Shown: positions 22,801 to 33,090, counted from the stretch's first letter. The stretch: 64,000 bases of DNA from Dromiciops gliroides (GCF_019393635.1 NC_057861.1:78623327-78687326), one strand, 5' to 3'. Program-made: numbers and translations. The notes: generated from the sequence alone by a model not told the origin.

Positions 22801-25800
22801 CTCCCTTTGTTTTGGATCTCTTTGGGGCATAAAACTGGTAGTGGTCTCATTGAATCCAGGGATATCTGCCATTTAGTGACTTTTAGCATGTAGCCTTCAT
22901 TGCTTTTCTGAAACATCTCAACAATTCACAGCTCAACTGAGAGTACATTGGTGTTTGTTTCTCTTACCATATCCCCTCCAACAATCATCATTTATCTGTT
23001 TTGTTATCTTTGCCAACCTGATGGGTATGTGGTAGAACTGGGAGCTGATCTGTTTTTACTCCAGTTCTCCTCTATCTTCCTTCTCCTTGTTCATACCTCT
23101 AAGATTGGAATTATACCCTTTTTCTTACCTATTTATCCTCTTGTGACAAGCCAATCAACTTATCTTCTATTGGGTTTGCTTATGATTAATCTGTATTAGG
23201 GCTCCTGTTTCCTTATGTAGTTAAACTTTTTTCCCCACCAAACTCTGTGATTCTGTATATCCTTTGACTAGTTCAGATGAAAGTAAGGTTCAAATAATGT
23301 CAGGTTCCCTATTCTATCTTCCATATTTGCAGAGATTTTTTTCTCTTTTATTTATTTAGCATTTCCCCCCCCTCTTTTATTCAGCATACATGTCCTCAAG
23401 GGCTTGTCATGTTAGCCTGCCACAGTACTTTATTGAAACCTAATTTTTCTCCTGGAAAGATTATACTCAGTTTTGCTGAATAGGTTATTCTTGGCTGTAA
23501 TCCCAGCTCCTTTGTCCTCTTGAATATCACATTCTATGCCCTCTGATCCTTTAATGTAGAAGCTGCTAGATCTTGGGTTATCCTGACTGTGGCTCCACAG
23601 TATTTGAATTGTTTCTTTCTAGCTGCTTGCAATATTTTCTCCTTGACCTGGGAGCTCTGGAATTTTGATATAATATTCCTGGGAGCTTTCCTTTTGGGAT
23701 CTCTTTCAGGAGGTGATTGGTGGATTCTTTCTTTTTTTGTTTGTTTGTTTTTTTGCTCCTGGTTGGACAGTGTTTATCTGGGTGGATCTCCCTTTAAGCA
23801 AGCTGGACAGGGACAAGGGTGGATTTACAATAGCAGATAAATTAGGGAGGGGGGCAGGGTTACAACAGGATTTACAGAACCTTTGAGACCCTTTGTCATA
23901 ATGAATGGAAGATGACATCAGACAGGGACTGGATTTTGCTGGAGACCCAGAACCCATGGAGGTTTCACAAAGCGGAGGGGGAGAAGGGCTGATTGAGGCT
24001 CGGCTTCCCATCCAGTCCCATCAGTCCATCCGACTCCCAGGAAGAGGCAGGGCTGTTGCTAGAAAAGTTGGAGTAAGAGTCTTGGGGGAACTACCTTCTG
24101 GGCAGGACTCCAGGAAGGGGTGGGAGAAGCCTCTCCATCCTCTGAGGCAGAACTTTGGCACCCAAACCTTTGCTTCAGAAGCCTTTCTTCATCCTGCCAA
24201 TGATGGCTGGTCATCCTGGCTGGCCTCCCCTGGATTCTTTCAATATCTATTTTACCTTCTGCTTCTAAAATATCAGGGCAATTTTCCCTGACAATTTCCT
24301 GGAAGATGATGCCTAAACTCTTTCCTTGATCATGGTTTTCAGGTAGTCCAATAATTTTCAAATTGTCTCTCCTGGATCTATTTTCCAGGTCAGCTGTTTT
24401 TCAAGGATATTTCACATTGCCCTCTATATTTTTATTCATTTGGGTTTGCTTTATTGTGTCTTGATGTCTCATAAAGTCATTAGCTTCTATTTGCTCAATC
24501 CTAATTCTTAGGCAATGATTTTTTTTTTTAGAGAGCTTTTGTACCTCCTTTTCCATTTGGCTGATTTGGCTTTTCAAGCTATTGACTTTTTTTTCCATGA
24601 CCCTCCTGCATCATTCTCATTTCTTTTTCCATTTTTTTCCTCTACCTCTCTTACTTTATCTTCAAAGTCCTTTTTTAGCACCTCTATGACCTGAGACCAA
24701 TTCATATTTTTCTTGAAAGCTTTGGATGTAGGAGCCCTGATGTTGCTATCCTCTTCTGAAGGTGTACCTCAATCTTCCTTGTCACTAAAGAAACTTTCTG
24801 TGTTCCACATATTCCTTTGTCTGCTCATCTTGCCTGTCTTTTACTTTACTTTTAACTCCTTCTTAAAGTGGGGCACTGTTTCTAGGCTGTAGTGTCCCAA
24901 GCTTCAGGGGGTCCCTAGTGGTATAATTTAAGGAGGGGCAGGTTATTCACTTGCCTGGCCTATTCTCTGGTCTGTAGATAACCCCAGGCCAACTTGCTAA
25001 TTAACCAGGAAGCAAAACTTTGCGCGCTATGGTTGTTAACTCAGACGAGCCCGTACCCCTCCCCGACCTGGGCCACCACCACTCAAGCCTACTTCCTGGT
25101 TCCCAGCAGGGATGAAAAAACAAGTTCTGCCTCAGCACCAGCAGAGAACCCTGTAATCTCTGCCCCTGGCCAACCGCTCAGCCCTCTTGCCAGACCATGA
25201 TCTTAGTTTCAGACAACACTGGCACTTCCACTGATTCAAAGGCTCCAGGGGTCTCTTTCTCTGGCTTGGCCTTCCTGGGACTAGATCTGTGTCAGCATGA
25301 CCTCAGGTTTGAGCTCCACTCCTGCTCTGGCACAACAGTCCCCTCCTGCTGACCTTCTTAGTCATCTTTGGCTGGAAAATTATCTCTTCCTGTTCTTTTG
25401 TGGGTTTTGCCACTCCAGGAATTGTCCTATGGCATTATTTGGAGGTTTTTTGGAGTGATCATGGTATGAGTTCCAAAAGCTCACTGCCTTTCCCCCAAGA
25501 TCTTGGCTCTGCCTTGTCCTCAGAGGGAACACTAGCCAACCAACGGCAGGTCCATATCCATGATATATTCCAAGATGGCAAGGGGCCTCCCACAGTACTT
25601 TAAGAGACCCTGGAGTGTCCTGGTTTGGCTTTTTCCATGCCCATTAGATCATTAAGTTTCACATTTTCCAGGCACCTTAGAAATCAGTGTGAGTTTCCTG
25701 TACCCATGGAACCTCTCTGCTCCACACTGCTAGGTTTCTGAACACACGGATCAGCTAGCCTTTTGTGGAAGATCCTGGAAACTACTACTTGGGACATTAG

Positions 25801-26908
25801 CTTTTCCCAAAAGTCAGGTTAGGTGGATTTCCACAGTCTACATTAGATCCTTCCATTTGTTTCTAGGTGATATTCAAATCCTAGATTGGCTTAGAGCTTA
25901 CTTCTGATTCTGGCACTTCTAGAACGACAAGTCCCATGTCCCTGGGTTACTTTATCTCAGGTCTTCCTAAGCTTCCAGGGCTGAAGGGTTTTTATATCTT
26001 GACAACAACTTTCCCAAAGTCCTTTCTTTATAGTCATTTTCCTACATCCAGGCCTTCTTTGGTTACCATAAAAGATTCATTTTAGTGGTAATTGAATAGA
26101 CTTTATACCTAAACTTAAAAAAAAACCCATCAGTATTATCTAGTTTCCTCATTGGTGTGTTTTCTTTCTATTCCATACACTTACCTTGGTCAAAACCTCA
26201 ATGGTTCCATCCACAGGGCAAATGTTTCCTGCACATGTAGAAGTTTAGAACAGAATGCATTCCACAAACAAGATAGGAGTAGAGATAGCAGTGTATCTCT
26301 GGGTTTTGGAGTATAGATAACATTTCTTTTTAAATTTTATTTTCAGAAGTCTACAGTGCCCCCTGGAGAGTCTTCGACTGCTTACCTGTTCTCTGAAAGA
26401 GAAGGACCTAAGCTACCTTGCCCGCAGTTCCTATAGTGCCCATCTTGTAAAGCTGGATCTTGCAGAAAACAACATAGCAGAACACCTAGATGCCTTCCTA
26501 GAACTTTTAAAGTCAGTGTCAAATTCTCTGATGTGGCTGAATGTGGCAATGTGTGGGATCAAGGACACTGACTTTTATGAAACCATGCCCTATCTATATT
26601 ACTGTACCAGGCTCTCCCATCTTGGTCTGCATGGCAACCCACTATCTAGCACAAGCACGTTCATTTTCCTGGAAGAGTGCCAGCACAAACTCCCCAACCT
26701 GAAGGTAATATCAGTTCCAATCTTCCTGGATTGTTGCAAGAATGTGTCCCAACATGGTCCCTTTCCTATGGTAATGTTGTATCATATTGACTATATGAAG
26801 TGTTCCTCAGTTGTGGAGAAAATGAAGCAATTGAAAGTTACAAAAAGTATTACATATATTTTTAATCGAAACATTGACGCAGGTGACTATTTTGACCTAG
26901 TGGGTTGA
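16468..26908 (+). CDS. LRRC14/PRAME-family leucine-rich repeat protein, intact three-exon gene
   Basis: Coding segments are 16468-16823, 20541-21167 and 26347-26908 (1545 nt, 514 residues plus stop). The protein follows LRRC14 from end to end: start MYSLTFLSARQ (LRRC14 MHTLVFLSTRQ), then ELVKTWPYSQLEFQKLIQTC, RLQKLDMTG, NPLRLLCRDFYSDY, LRRIDLS, LECPLESL-like QCPLESLRLL, LVKLDLAENNI, LSHLGLHGNPLSS, and a C-terminus near DAGDYFDL (LRRC14 AADYFSL). Exon 3 holds clear leucine-rich repeats. In known family members (LRRC14, PRAME) the N-terminus docks on Elongin/Cullin-2 ubiquitin ligase; LRRC14 also damps NF-kB signalling through IKK-beta. Whether this copy keeps those roles is unknown. Between residues 67 and 82 it has CGC followed eight residues later by CPEC, a possible metal-binding knuckle. 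Frames are open, both introns are GT-AG, and the joins are phase 2. Expression is untested; it could be a recently silenced copy. Confidence 0.85.
17415..17589. repeat. Perfect 40-bp inverted repeat with a 95-bp loop
   Basis: Left arm 17415-17454 and right arm 17550-17589 are exact reverse complements (the left arm starts CATGTCCATGAAATTAATTA). The left arm has a diverged counterpart in unit B, split by an LTR; the right arm has none, so the right arm looks like a local templated inverted duplication in intron 1. Confidence 0.95.
17850..18015 (+). mobile_element. MIR-like SINE in intron 1
   Basis: The order ATGGATAGAGATTTGGCCTC, CCTGGGTTCAAGGCCCACCT, ACTGGGCAAGTCACTGAAGC is that of MIR/Ther-1 elements. 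Unit B keeps the same copy at 41195-41330. Confidence 0.55.
18365..18830 (-). mobile_element. Old L1 3' end in intron 1
   Basis: Minus-strand remnant of the L1 ORF2 C-terminus (TTATATACCACACTTTGTTT, CACAAAGAATGCCACTATAA). Its counterpart is 41700-42060 in unit B, so it predates the A/B duplication. Confidence 0.55.
18831..18970 (+). mobile_element. L1 ORF1-ORF2 spacer fragment
   Basis: Resembles 52990-53110 of the L1 at 51166 (CACATGAAAGAAACAGGAAA, TTGGCTCAAGGAGGAAATAA). Short and isolated. Confidence 0.5.
18971..20540. other. Intron 1 of the LRRC14-like gene, right part
   Basis: 19000-20085 aligns with 42180-43440 of unit B. Blocks such as GGAGCCACATCTCAAT suggest an ancient LINE or similar repeat that I cannot classify. 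20380-20540 leads to the exon 2 acceptor (TTTTTTTTTGTCTGTCC...TTCAG). Confidence 0.4.
20541..21167 (+). CDS. LRRC14-like gene, coding exon 2
   Basis: Encodes residues 119-327 and two bases of codon 328. It starts after TTGATTCAG and ends at CTTGG|GTAAGT. It contains the family blocks VDFLVDLEV, NPLRLLCRDF, LLDPLALRRIDLSND, FQNLKSLKLSS and KDNFDFFVAMLNKLRHL, each matched by LRRC14 (for example DNFRYFLAQMGRFTCL). This is the exon that is missing from unit B. Confidence 0.87.
21330..21520 (+). mobile_element. MIR SINE in intron 2
   Basis: Typical MIR order: ACTTGGAGTCACAGAATTTG, GACAAGTTACCTAACCTCTC, GGGCTTCAGTTTTCCCATGT, GTAAAATAAAGATA, GATCCTTTGGG. Diverged but clear. Confidence 0.7.
21640..22120. 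other. Intron 2 sequence with an old L2/MIR3-like piece
   Basis: About 21670-21790 carries ACAAGCATTTCTTAAGGACTTATATACTA-type wording, typical of an old dispersed repeat end. The rest shows nothing recognisable. Confidence 0.35.
22130..22335 (-). mobile_element. Older MAR1/MIR-like SINE
   Basis: On the + strand it reads GGTTAAGTGACTTGCCAAGT, GTGTCTGAGGCCAAATTTGA and ends in CACCTAGGTTGCC, the reverse complement of an older CORE-SINE with a long middle. Confidence 0.7.
22390..23060 (-). mobile_element. Old L1 ORF2 3' part in intron 2
   Basis: Minus-strand remnant: TCCAGTCATTCCCTAAATGA, CCAGTTCTTTGG, GGATCTCTTTGGGG, ATCCCCTCCAACAATCATCA. Strongly diverged. Confidence 0.6.
23061..25516 (-). 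mobile_element. L1 with spacer, ORF1 and 5' UTR, reaching the 5' end
   Basis: From right to left: 5' start near 25516 (GGCAGAGCCAAGATC on the minus strand), 5' UTR to about 24835, an ORF1 ATG near 24830 (MSRQRNMW), and the ORF1 body to about 23450, with the coiled coil read at 24401-24598. The left 400 bp are spacer-like and poorly conserved. ORF1 carries several stops. A 500-bp retrocopy is nested at 23731-24230. No ORF2 follows. Confidence 0.65.
23731..24230 (-). pseudogene. Unidentified retrocopied mRNA 3' end inside an L1
   Basis: The 500-bp insert splits a segment that is continuous in the sister L1 at 33470-33500. The target duplication TGGATTCTTT lies on both sides (23721-23730, 24231-24240). 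On the minus strand it ends in an A-rich tail (AAAAAAACAAACAAACAAAA) preceded by AGATAAACACTG, a possible variant polyadenylation signal. It is GC-rich, contains no SINE or L1 motifs, and has a 101-codon minus frame (24011-23706) that includes MGSRASISPSPPPLCETSMG. I do not recognise the parent gene. The body may be mainly 3' UTR. Confidence 0.7.
25517..26346. other. Right part of intron 2
   Basis: 26005-26346 aligns with 44155-45197 of unit B apart from SINEs in B. No repeat recognised in 25620-26000. The exon 3 acceptor TTTTATTTTCAG closes it. Confidence 0.45.
26347..26908 (+). CDS. LRRC14-like gene, coding exon 3 with stop
   Basis: Encodes residues 328-514. The acceptor TTTTCAG gives G(A)-S-L-Q-C-P-L-E-S-L, parallel to LRRC14 TLQSPLESLEL. 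LRR signatures are LVKLDLAENNIAE and LSHLGLHGNPLSST. Then come the family block PNLKVISVPIFLDCC and a C-terminus of AGDYFDLVG. It is slightly longer at the end than LRRC14 (FSL). The sister exon in unit B is about the same length and also open. Confidence 0.87.
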
Positions 26909-27211
26909 CTACCAGCAATGGGAAGATCTCATAGTTCCATCATGAAGATATTTCAATTTCTCATTTTTAAGAATTTTTAAAATATAATTTTAACCATGAA
27001 AGATATTCAAATATGCAAAATAAGGAATAAATCTCATCTAAAATCCATAGCATTTTACAAGGGAGAACAATAGGGATTAACAGACAACTAAGCAAGAAAC
27101 GTTTGATTACTACTTTCATCTCAAGTTGGAAATAACATATATCCAGCCATTGTTCTCATGATCTCTTTTGTCAAAACTCTTCCTCTCTCTCCATTTTTAT
27201 ATATCATTTTA

Positions 27212-27217
27212 AATAAA
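27212..27217 (+). terminator. Candidate polyadenylation signal AATAAA
   Basis: AATAAA about 300 bp after the stop codon of the LRRC14-like gene. The same hexamer in the same context (TCATTTTAAATAAA) is kept at about 46070 in unit B. An earlier AATAAA at 27026-27031 is an alternative. Confidence 0.4.
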
Positions 27218-27450
27218 GGTGTATTTTAAGATATTGTTTAATCACATGGATGTATCATAATTTATTGTAATTCTTTGTTAGGTGATTTTCCGATTTGGGG
27301 CTAATACAACTAAAGCAGATATTTTTATAGATGGTTTACATGTATATATTATGTAACAGATATTATATACATAAATACACATACATACATAATCACAACT
27401 AAAATCAATTAATAGGAATAACAAAAAAGCAAATTCTAAATTGGATCTCA

Positions 27451-28375
27451 AGTAAAACATTCTATCAAATAAAGCCTTCCCGAAGTCAGATGGTCAGCCT
27501 CGGGAAACAGTGACACCTTAGTTGAGGTCTTAAAAATAACAGAAAAAGATTTAATCAACATTTTTCAAGAATGTTGGAAGGAGGCTTCTTACTCAGTTGT
27601 GGGCAGAATTAGATGACATGTGGCCCTTTAAATTTTGAAATTCTGTGAGTTTTTTTTCTAAAATCCTAGGAAGGCAATTGAGTCAGCAGATGATCTTTTG
27701 ACTAAGCCCAGGTTTCCCCATAATGGCTCAAAACAGTGAAAGCTACCCCAAATAAGATCAGCCAGAAAAAAAGGGGAACAGAAAGTTCTTGCAGAAAAAC
27801 TTTTGGGTCAAAGAAATAACTAAAGAAAATATTCCCAACAAGATAAATGTTGTGATATAAAAGCCCAAATGGGAAGAAGACAACAATAATACCACAGTTG
27901 TAAGAGGCAAGGCATATGCCCCATGAACCCCTAAGGTGGCTAAGAATCACAATAGATCTCAAGTACTAGAAATTAGATGATAAAAATAATTTTAGAAGAC
28001 TAACAGAATTTAAAATCATGGAAAAAATGGGACCTTAGAAGGGCAGGGAAGTTTCATGAAGAAGCAGAGACACAGAACACAAGAATGAATTGGTAGAATC
28101 AAAAGAAAGCATAGAAATGAAAAGATGCAAAAAATTTTGAAATGGCAACTAGAAGACCTCATTTTTTTAAACCAAAAGGGAGAAAATTAGGTTACAGCCA
28201 CCAGTAAAACATTCTGGGTATTATTGGCAAAATACAAAGCAAAGCTTAAGATTGTTAGAGGCAAAAAGCATAAGAACATGGACAGGAAATATTGGAAAGA
28301 ATGTGCAAAGTAACAATCCATAGGATGCTAACAGATATTCCCAATTTAACTCATCAAGAAATATAATAAACAATT
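27451..28375 (+). mobile_element. Diverged L1-like sequence (tentative)
   Basis: A-rich, with phrases such as AACAGAAAAAGATTTAATCA and stretches of Lys/Glu-type codons that recall L1 or HAL1 ORF1. No frame survives. It is placed right after the end of unit A. Low confidence. Confidence 0.3.
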
Positions 28376-29044
28376 TTTACATTTAATTTTTATTTTTTCT
28401 TATTTACATGTGAACAAAAATTTCAACATTTGCTTGTTAAAATTTTGAATTCCAAATTCTTTCCCTCCCTTCTTTTAGTCCCCTCTCCTTGAGAAGACAA
28501 GCAATTTGATATAGATTATATATGTGCAGTTATGTCATTTTCATATTAGCCATTTTGTAAAAGAAAAATGCAGACCAAAAAACCCAAGAATAATAAAGAA
28601 TTTTAAAATTATGTTTCAATCTGTATTCAGATGCCATCAGTTTTTTCTCTGGAGGTGGATAGCATTTTCCATCACAGGTCCTTTAGAATTGCTTTGGATC
28701 ATCATATTGCTGAGGATAGATCAGTCATTCAGAGTTGATCATCGGATAATATTTCTGCTACAATTACTGTTACTGTTATAATGTTCTTTTGGTTCTGCTC
28801 ATTTCATTGTGCACCAGTTCATGTAAGTCTTCCCAGGTTTTTCTGAAAGCATCTTGCTTATCATTTCTTATAGTACAATAGTATTCCATCAAATTATATA
28901 CCACAACTTGTTTAGCCATTCCCCAATTGATGGGAATCCTTCCAATTTTTAATTCTTTGCCACCATAAAAAGATCTAAATTTTTTTTCTTCACAAAGGTC
29001 CTTTTCCATTTTCTTTATCTCTTTGAGGCTTTGTTTTTGTTTGT

Positions 29045-29513
29045 TTATTTTCATACTTAAAGAAGACCAAAACAACATCATGATGTTGGGGTACAGTGGA
29101 TCCAACTGTGGCTGATTGTACCAATACAAGCTCAAAAGGCTCTACCACGAGTCAGACACAAATAGTCTATATGAGATGTCTCCAAGTTTGTGCATGTCAT
29201 GTTTCATTTGAGCTACTGCCACTCTGCTTTGCTCAGAGCAAAGCACCTTCTTTGAAGTGAACACACTACATGGGGTGGTCCTGTGCCATTATCTCCCATG
29301 TGTCATAATCAATGCCTAAGTTCTTGAGAGAGTCCTTGAAAGTGTCCCTGTATTATTTCTGACTTCCTTATAAATTCCCCTTAAAATGGTCTTTTAGGGA
29401 AATATAAGTTTGGCATTTTAACAATGTGGCCAGCCCATGAGAGTTGCACTCTTTGCAGTAGAGTATGAATACCTGGCAGTTCAGCTCAAGAAAGGACCTC
29501 AGTGTGTAGTGCA
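29045..29513 (-). mobile_element. RTE-clade LINE fragment
   Basis: Blocks such as CAATACAAGCTCAAAAGGCT, CCTTGAAAGTGTCCCTGTAT and GGCCAGCCCATGAGAGTTGC are typical of the RTE ORF end read in reverse. L1 text flanks both sides, so it is nested. Old and without a frame. Confidence 0.6.
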
Positions 29514-30173
29514 TTTGGGGTATAAACCTAGTAGTTCCTATTGCTGGGGCAAAGGGTATGCACAGCCCTTTGGGCATGCTTGCAAATTGCAATGGTTGGA
29601 TCAGTTCAGAACTCTATCTATGCTGAATTAGTGTCCCTAGTTTTGCACATTCCCTCCAACATTGGTCATTTCCCTTTTCTATCAAATTAGCCAATCCTAT
29701 AGGTAGGATCATGGAGTTGTTTTAATTTTCATTCTCTAACCAGTGGTGATTTAGAGCATTTTTTAAGACTATAACTATAGTTTTGATTTCTTTTTCTGAA
29801 AATTGCTTGTTCTTATCCTTTGACCATTTATCAATTTGGGAATGAGTCATATTCTTGTACTTTTGACTCATTTCTCTATATATTTGAGAGATGAGGCCTT
29901 TTCAGAGACATTTGCTGTAAAAATTTCCCTCCATATTCCTGCTTCTCTTCTAATCTTGGATGCACTGGTTTTCTATGTGCAAACTCTTTTTAATTTGATG
30001 CAATCAAAATTATCCATTTTATATTCTGTAATGCTCGCTATCTCTTATTTGGTCATAAATTCTTACCTTATCTATAGATCTGACAGGCTAACTATCCCAT
30101 GCTTTCCTAATTTGCTTACAATATCACCTTGTAATGTCTAAATCATTCACCCATTTTAACCTTATCTTGGTAT

Positions 30174-30904
30174 TGTAAGAATATTTTAATTTACTGGCCT
30201 AATTTGGAGGGCCTACTCTGACTGGAGGACTAATCTGGGGACATTTGACTGACTGGCTATCTGACTGCTATTAACTTAGTATGGGCTGTTTAAAAATCTC
30301 TCCACACTGCTCCCAAATTGATAAGCAAAAGATTAAGAAGCCTCTTAACTGGGGCAGCTAGGTGGCACAGTGGATAGAGCACCAGCCCTGGAATCAGGAG
30401 TACCTGAGTTCAAATCCGGCCTCAGACACTTAACACTTACTAGCTGTGTGACCCTGGGCAAGTCACTTAACCCCAGCCGTCTAACTCCCAGGTCTATATA
30501 TATCTTCCTTCTCTCCACTCAAATCTCGGGGTTCCCTGTGCCCCCCCCACACACCAAGCTACTCCATTAGCCAGGGCTGCAGCTGGGGGGGCACTTGAGT
30601 GTCCCGTGCCCACACCCAGGGCTTCAGGGGCCCGTGTCCCCTGCTGTGTGCCCAGGGACCTCTGCACGGGCTGTGCTAGAGGCCAGCCTGGACAAGCCCG
30701 GGATCTCTCAGATTGATCCTCTCAGGGTTGAGGGAGCTGCAGCTTTTCCCCCGCAGCTGTCTGACCTGGTGTCTTGTACAGCCCACCAGGCTTTTTTGCT
30801 CAGCTGAAGAGGAGGGGGAGGGGCACCAGCCCCTCACACAGAGAAAACCTTGAGGGCCTAAGGCTTTCTAATCTCAGCCCTCAATATCAAAATATATTTC
30901 CACA
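30174..30904 (-). mobile_element. Solo LTR in L1, with target-site duplication
   Basis: Runs from TGTAAGAAT to ATTTCCACA on the + strand, so on the minus strand it starts TGTGGAAAT and ends TTCTTACA (TG...CA). The 4-bp duplication GTAT lies at 30170-30173 and 30905-30908, and L1 text resumes directly. About 605 bp without the nested SINE. Related to the pieces at 3067 and 39766. No internal region is present. Confidence 0.85.
30351..30476 (+). mobile_element. CORE-SINE inside the LTR
   Basis: Well-preserved SINE head and body, short tail. It is younger than the LTR it sits in. Confidence 0.93.
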
Positions 30905-30993
30905 GTATGCAGTGTGAGATATTGGTCTATGTCTAGTTTCTGCCAAACTACTTTTTAGTTTACCCAGCAATTTTTGTCAAATAGTGATTTCTT

Positions 30994-31150
30994 GGGGCAG
31001 CTAGATGGCGCAGTGCATAGAGCACCGGCCCTGGAGTCAGGAGTACCTGAGTTCAAATCCGGCCTCAGACACTTAACACTTACTAGCTGTGTGACCCTGG
31101 GCAAGTCACTTGACCCCAGTTGCCTCACTAAAAACAATTAAAAAAAAAAA
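30994..31150 (+). mobile_element. Marsupial CORE-SINE
   Basis: Full length with an A tail; target duplication TAGTGATTTCTT at 30982-30993 and 31151-31162. Confidence 0.96.
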
Positions 31151-31496
31151 TAGTGATTTCTTGTTCCAAAATCTTGAATCTTTGGGTTTGCCAAACACTA
31201 GATTATCATAGTCATTTATTACTGTCTATTGTAAGCCTAAATGATTCCACAGATGTACCACACTATTTCTTAGCCAGTACCAGGTTGTTTAGATGATTAC
31301 TGCTTTATAGTACAGTTTAAGATCTGGTACCGCTAGACTAGCTTCCTTCACATTTTTTTCATTCCCTTGATATTCTTGACCTTTTTTCCTTCCAGATGAA
31401 TTTTATTACAATTCTTTAGCTCTATAAAAATTGTTGTTAATTTGATTGGTATGGTACTGAATAAGTAAATTAATTTAGGTAGAATTGTCATTTTAA

Positions 31497-31642
31497 TTTT
31501 TTTTATTTTTTGCAGAGCAATGAGGGTTTAGTTACTTGCCCAGGGTCACACAGCTAGTACAAATGTCTGAGGTCGGATTTGAATTCAGGTCCTCCTGAAT
31601 CCAGGGCCAGTGCTTTATCCACTGGGCCACCTAGCTGCCCCC
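31497..31642 (-). mobile_element. Marsupial CORE-SINE
   Basis: Minus-strand copy with a T-rich tail, ending in CACCTAGCTGCCCC. GAATTGTCA recurs on both sides, about 30 bp further out on the right. Confidence 0.93.
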
Positions 31643-32597
31643 TGTTATTGGGAGTTTTTGTTTATTTGTTTTGAATTGTCACTTTTATTATATTGGCTCA
31701 CTTACCCATAAGCAACTGATATTTCTCCAACTGTTTAGATCTGACTTTGTGTGAAAAGTGTTTTGTAATTAGTATTCATATGGTTTCTGGGTTTGTCTTG
31801 GCAGTTAGACTCCCAAGTATTTAATATTGTCTGTAGTTATTTTATTTTGTTTTTCTTGCAACAAACATTTATTTTATTTTTTCCAGTTACGTGTAACGGT
31901 AGTTTTCAACATTCATTTTCATAAGATTTAGAGTTCCAAATTTTTCTCCCTCTCTCCCTTTCCTCCCCCCTCCACAAGACAGCAAACAATCTGATATAGG
32001 TTATATATGTACAGTCCACAAGTGCTCTTTTTATCAGTTTTTTTCTATGGGGAGTAGATAGTAGGCTTCATCATTAGTCCCTTGGGATTGTCTTGGATCA
32101 TTGTATTGCTGAGATTTTTTAAGTCATTCACAATTGCTCATCAAACAATACTACTGTCACCATGCACAATGTCATCCCAGTTCTGCTTACTTTACTATAC
32201 ATCAGTTCATATGAGTCTTTCCAGGTTTTTCTGGGATCACCCTGTTTGTCATTTCCTATAGCACAATACCATTCCACTACAATCATATACCACAGCTTCT
32301 TCAGTCATTCCTCAATTGGTGGACATTTCCTTGATTCCCAATTCTTGGCTACCACAAAGAGTTGCTATAAATATTTTTTGTATAATTTCCCCCCCCCTTT
32401 TCTCTTTTTCACAATTACTATTGCTGTTTCCCTCTATCCTATTCCCTTCCCCATGATATTTACTCTATTATCTATCTTCTTTCACCCTATCCTTCTTCAA
32501 AAGGGATTTGCTTCTGTTTGTCCCCTCCCCCAATCTGCCCTCTCTTCTTTTGCCCCCCTCTCTTTATCCCTTTCTCCTCCTATTTTCCTGCAGGGTT

Positions 32598-32829
32598 AGA
32601 TAGATTACTCCACCCAATTGAATGTATGTTATTTCCTCCTTGAGCCACTTCTGATGATATTAATGTCTTTAAGCCAATTCTGATGAGTGTTAGGCTCATT
32701 TACTGCCCAGATTAAATAGGTTACTCCACCCAATTGGTTGTATGTGTTAATCCCTCCTCGAGCCAACTCTGATGAGATTGAGGTCTTTGAGCCTATTCCG
32801 ATGAGTGTAAAGTTCATTTACTGCCCTGC
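32598..32829 (-). repeat. Tandem pair of about 115-bp repeats in the L1 spacer
   Basis: The first copy is about 32598-32708 and the second 32709-32829. Each contains TTACTCCACCCAATTG, a CTCC(T/C)(T/C)GAGCCA block and GCTCATTTACTGCCC-like text. A single diverged relative is seen in the spacer at 53060-53110. Confidence 0.8.
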
Positions 32830-32969
32830 TCCTCCCCAAACTCTTCCCCCACTTCATAAGCTCTTTCCTATTTCTTTCATGTGGGATTACAGCCCATGCT
32901 ACCTCTGCCCTTCCCCCTCCCCCAATGCATTCCTATCACCGCTCAATTTTATCCTAAAGATGTCATCAT

Positions 32970-33090
32970 GGGGCAGCTAGGTGACACAATGGACAAAGCA
33001 TCCACCCTGGACCCAAGGGGACCCCAGCCAAAACCCAGTCTCAGACACAAGACAGTCACCCACTGCATGACCCCAGGTATGTCTCCCAAC
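32970..33090 (+). mobile_element. Diverged CORE-SINE
   Basis: GGGGCAGCTAGGTGACACAA head with a strongly altered body (CACCCTGGACCCAAGGGGAC). It sits in the L1 spacer and has a counterpart at 52793-52903 in the opposite SINE orientation relative to the window but the same relative to the L1. It may therefore be part of that L1 subfamily. Confidence 0.65.

Larger units (their letters stand above)
8165..27450. repeat. Segmental duplication unit A
   Basis: 8165-9130 and 9605-12180 align with unit D (60166-63790); 9655-14120 and 15755-17230 align piecewise with unit C (55685-59062); 16310-20085 and 26010-27450 align with unit B (38470-43440 and 44160-46290). Order and orientation are the same throughout. 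Unit A carries the complete LRRC14-like gene. Boundaries are approximate because retroelements inserted later break the alignments. Confidence 0.75.
28376..31857 (-). mobile_element. L1 ORF2 C-terminal half and 3' UTR, hosting five insertions
   Basis: Minus-strand L1 read from about 31857 (5'-truncated) to 28376 (3' end). 29135-28776 still encodes the ORF2 C-terminus (INWGMAKQVVVYN). It is interrupted by an RTE fragment, an LTR (with its own SINE) and two further SINEs; the L1 text resumes exactly after each. Confidence 0.75.
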
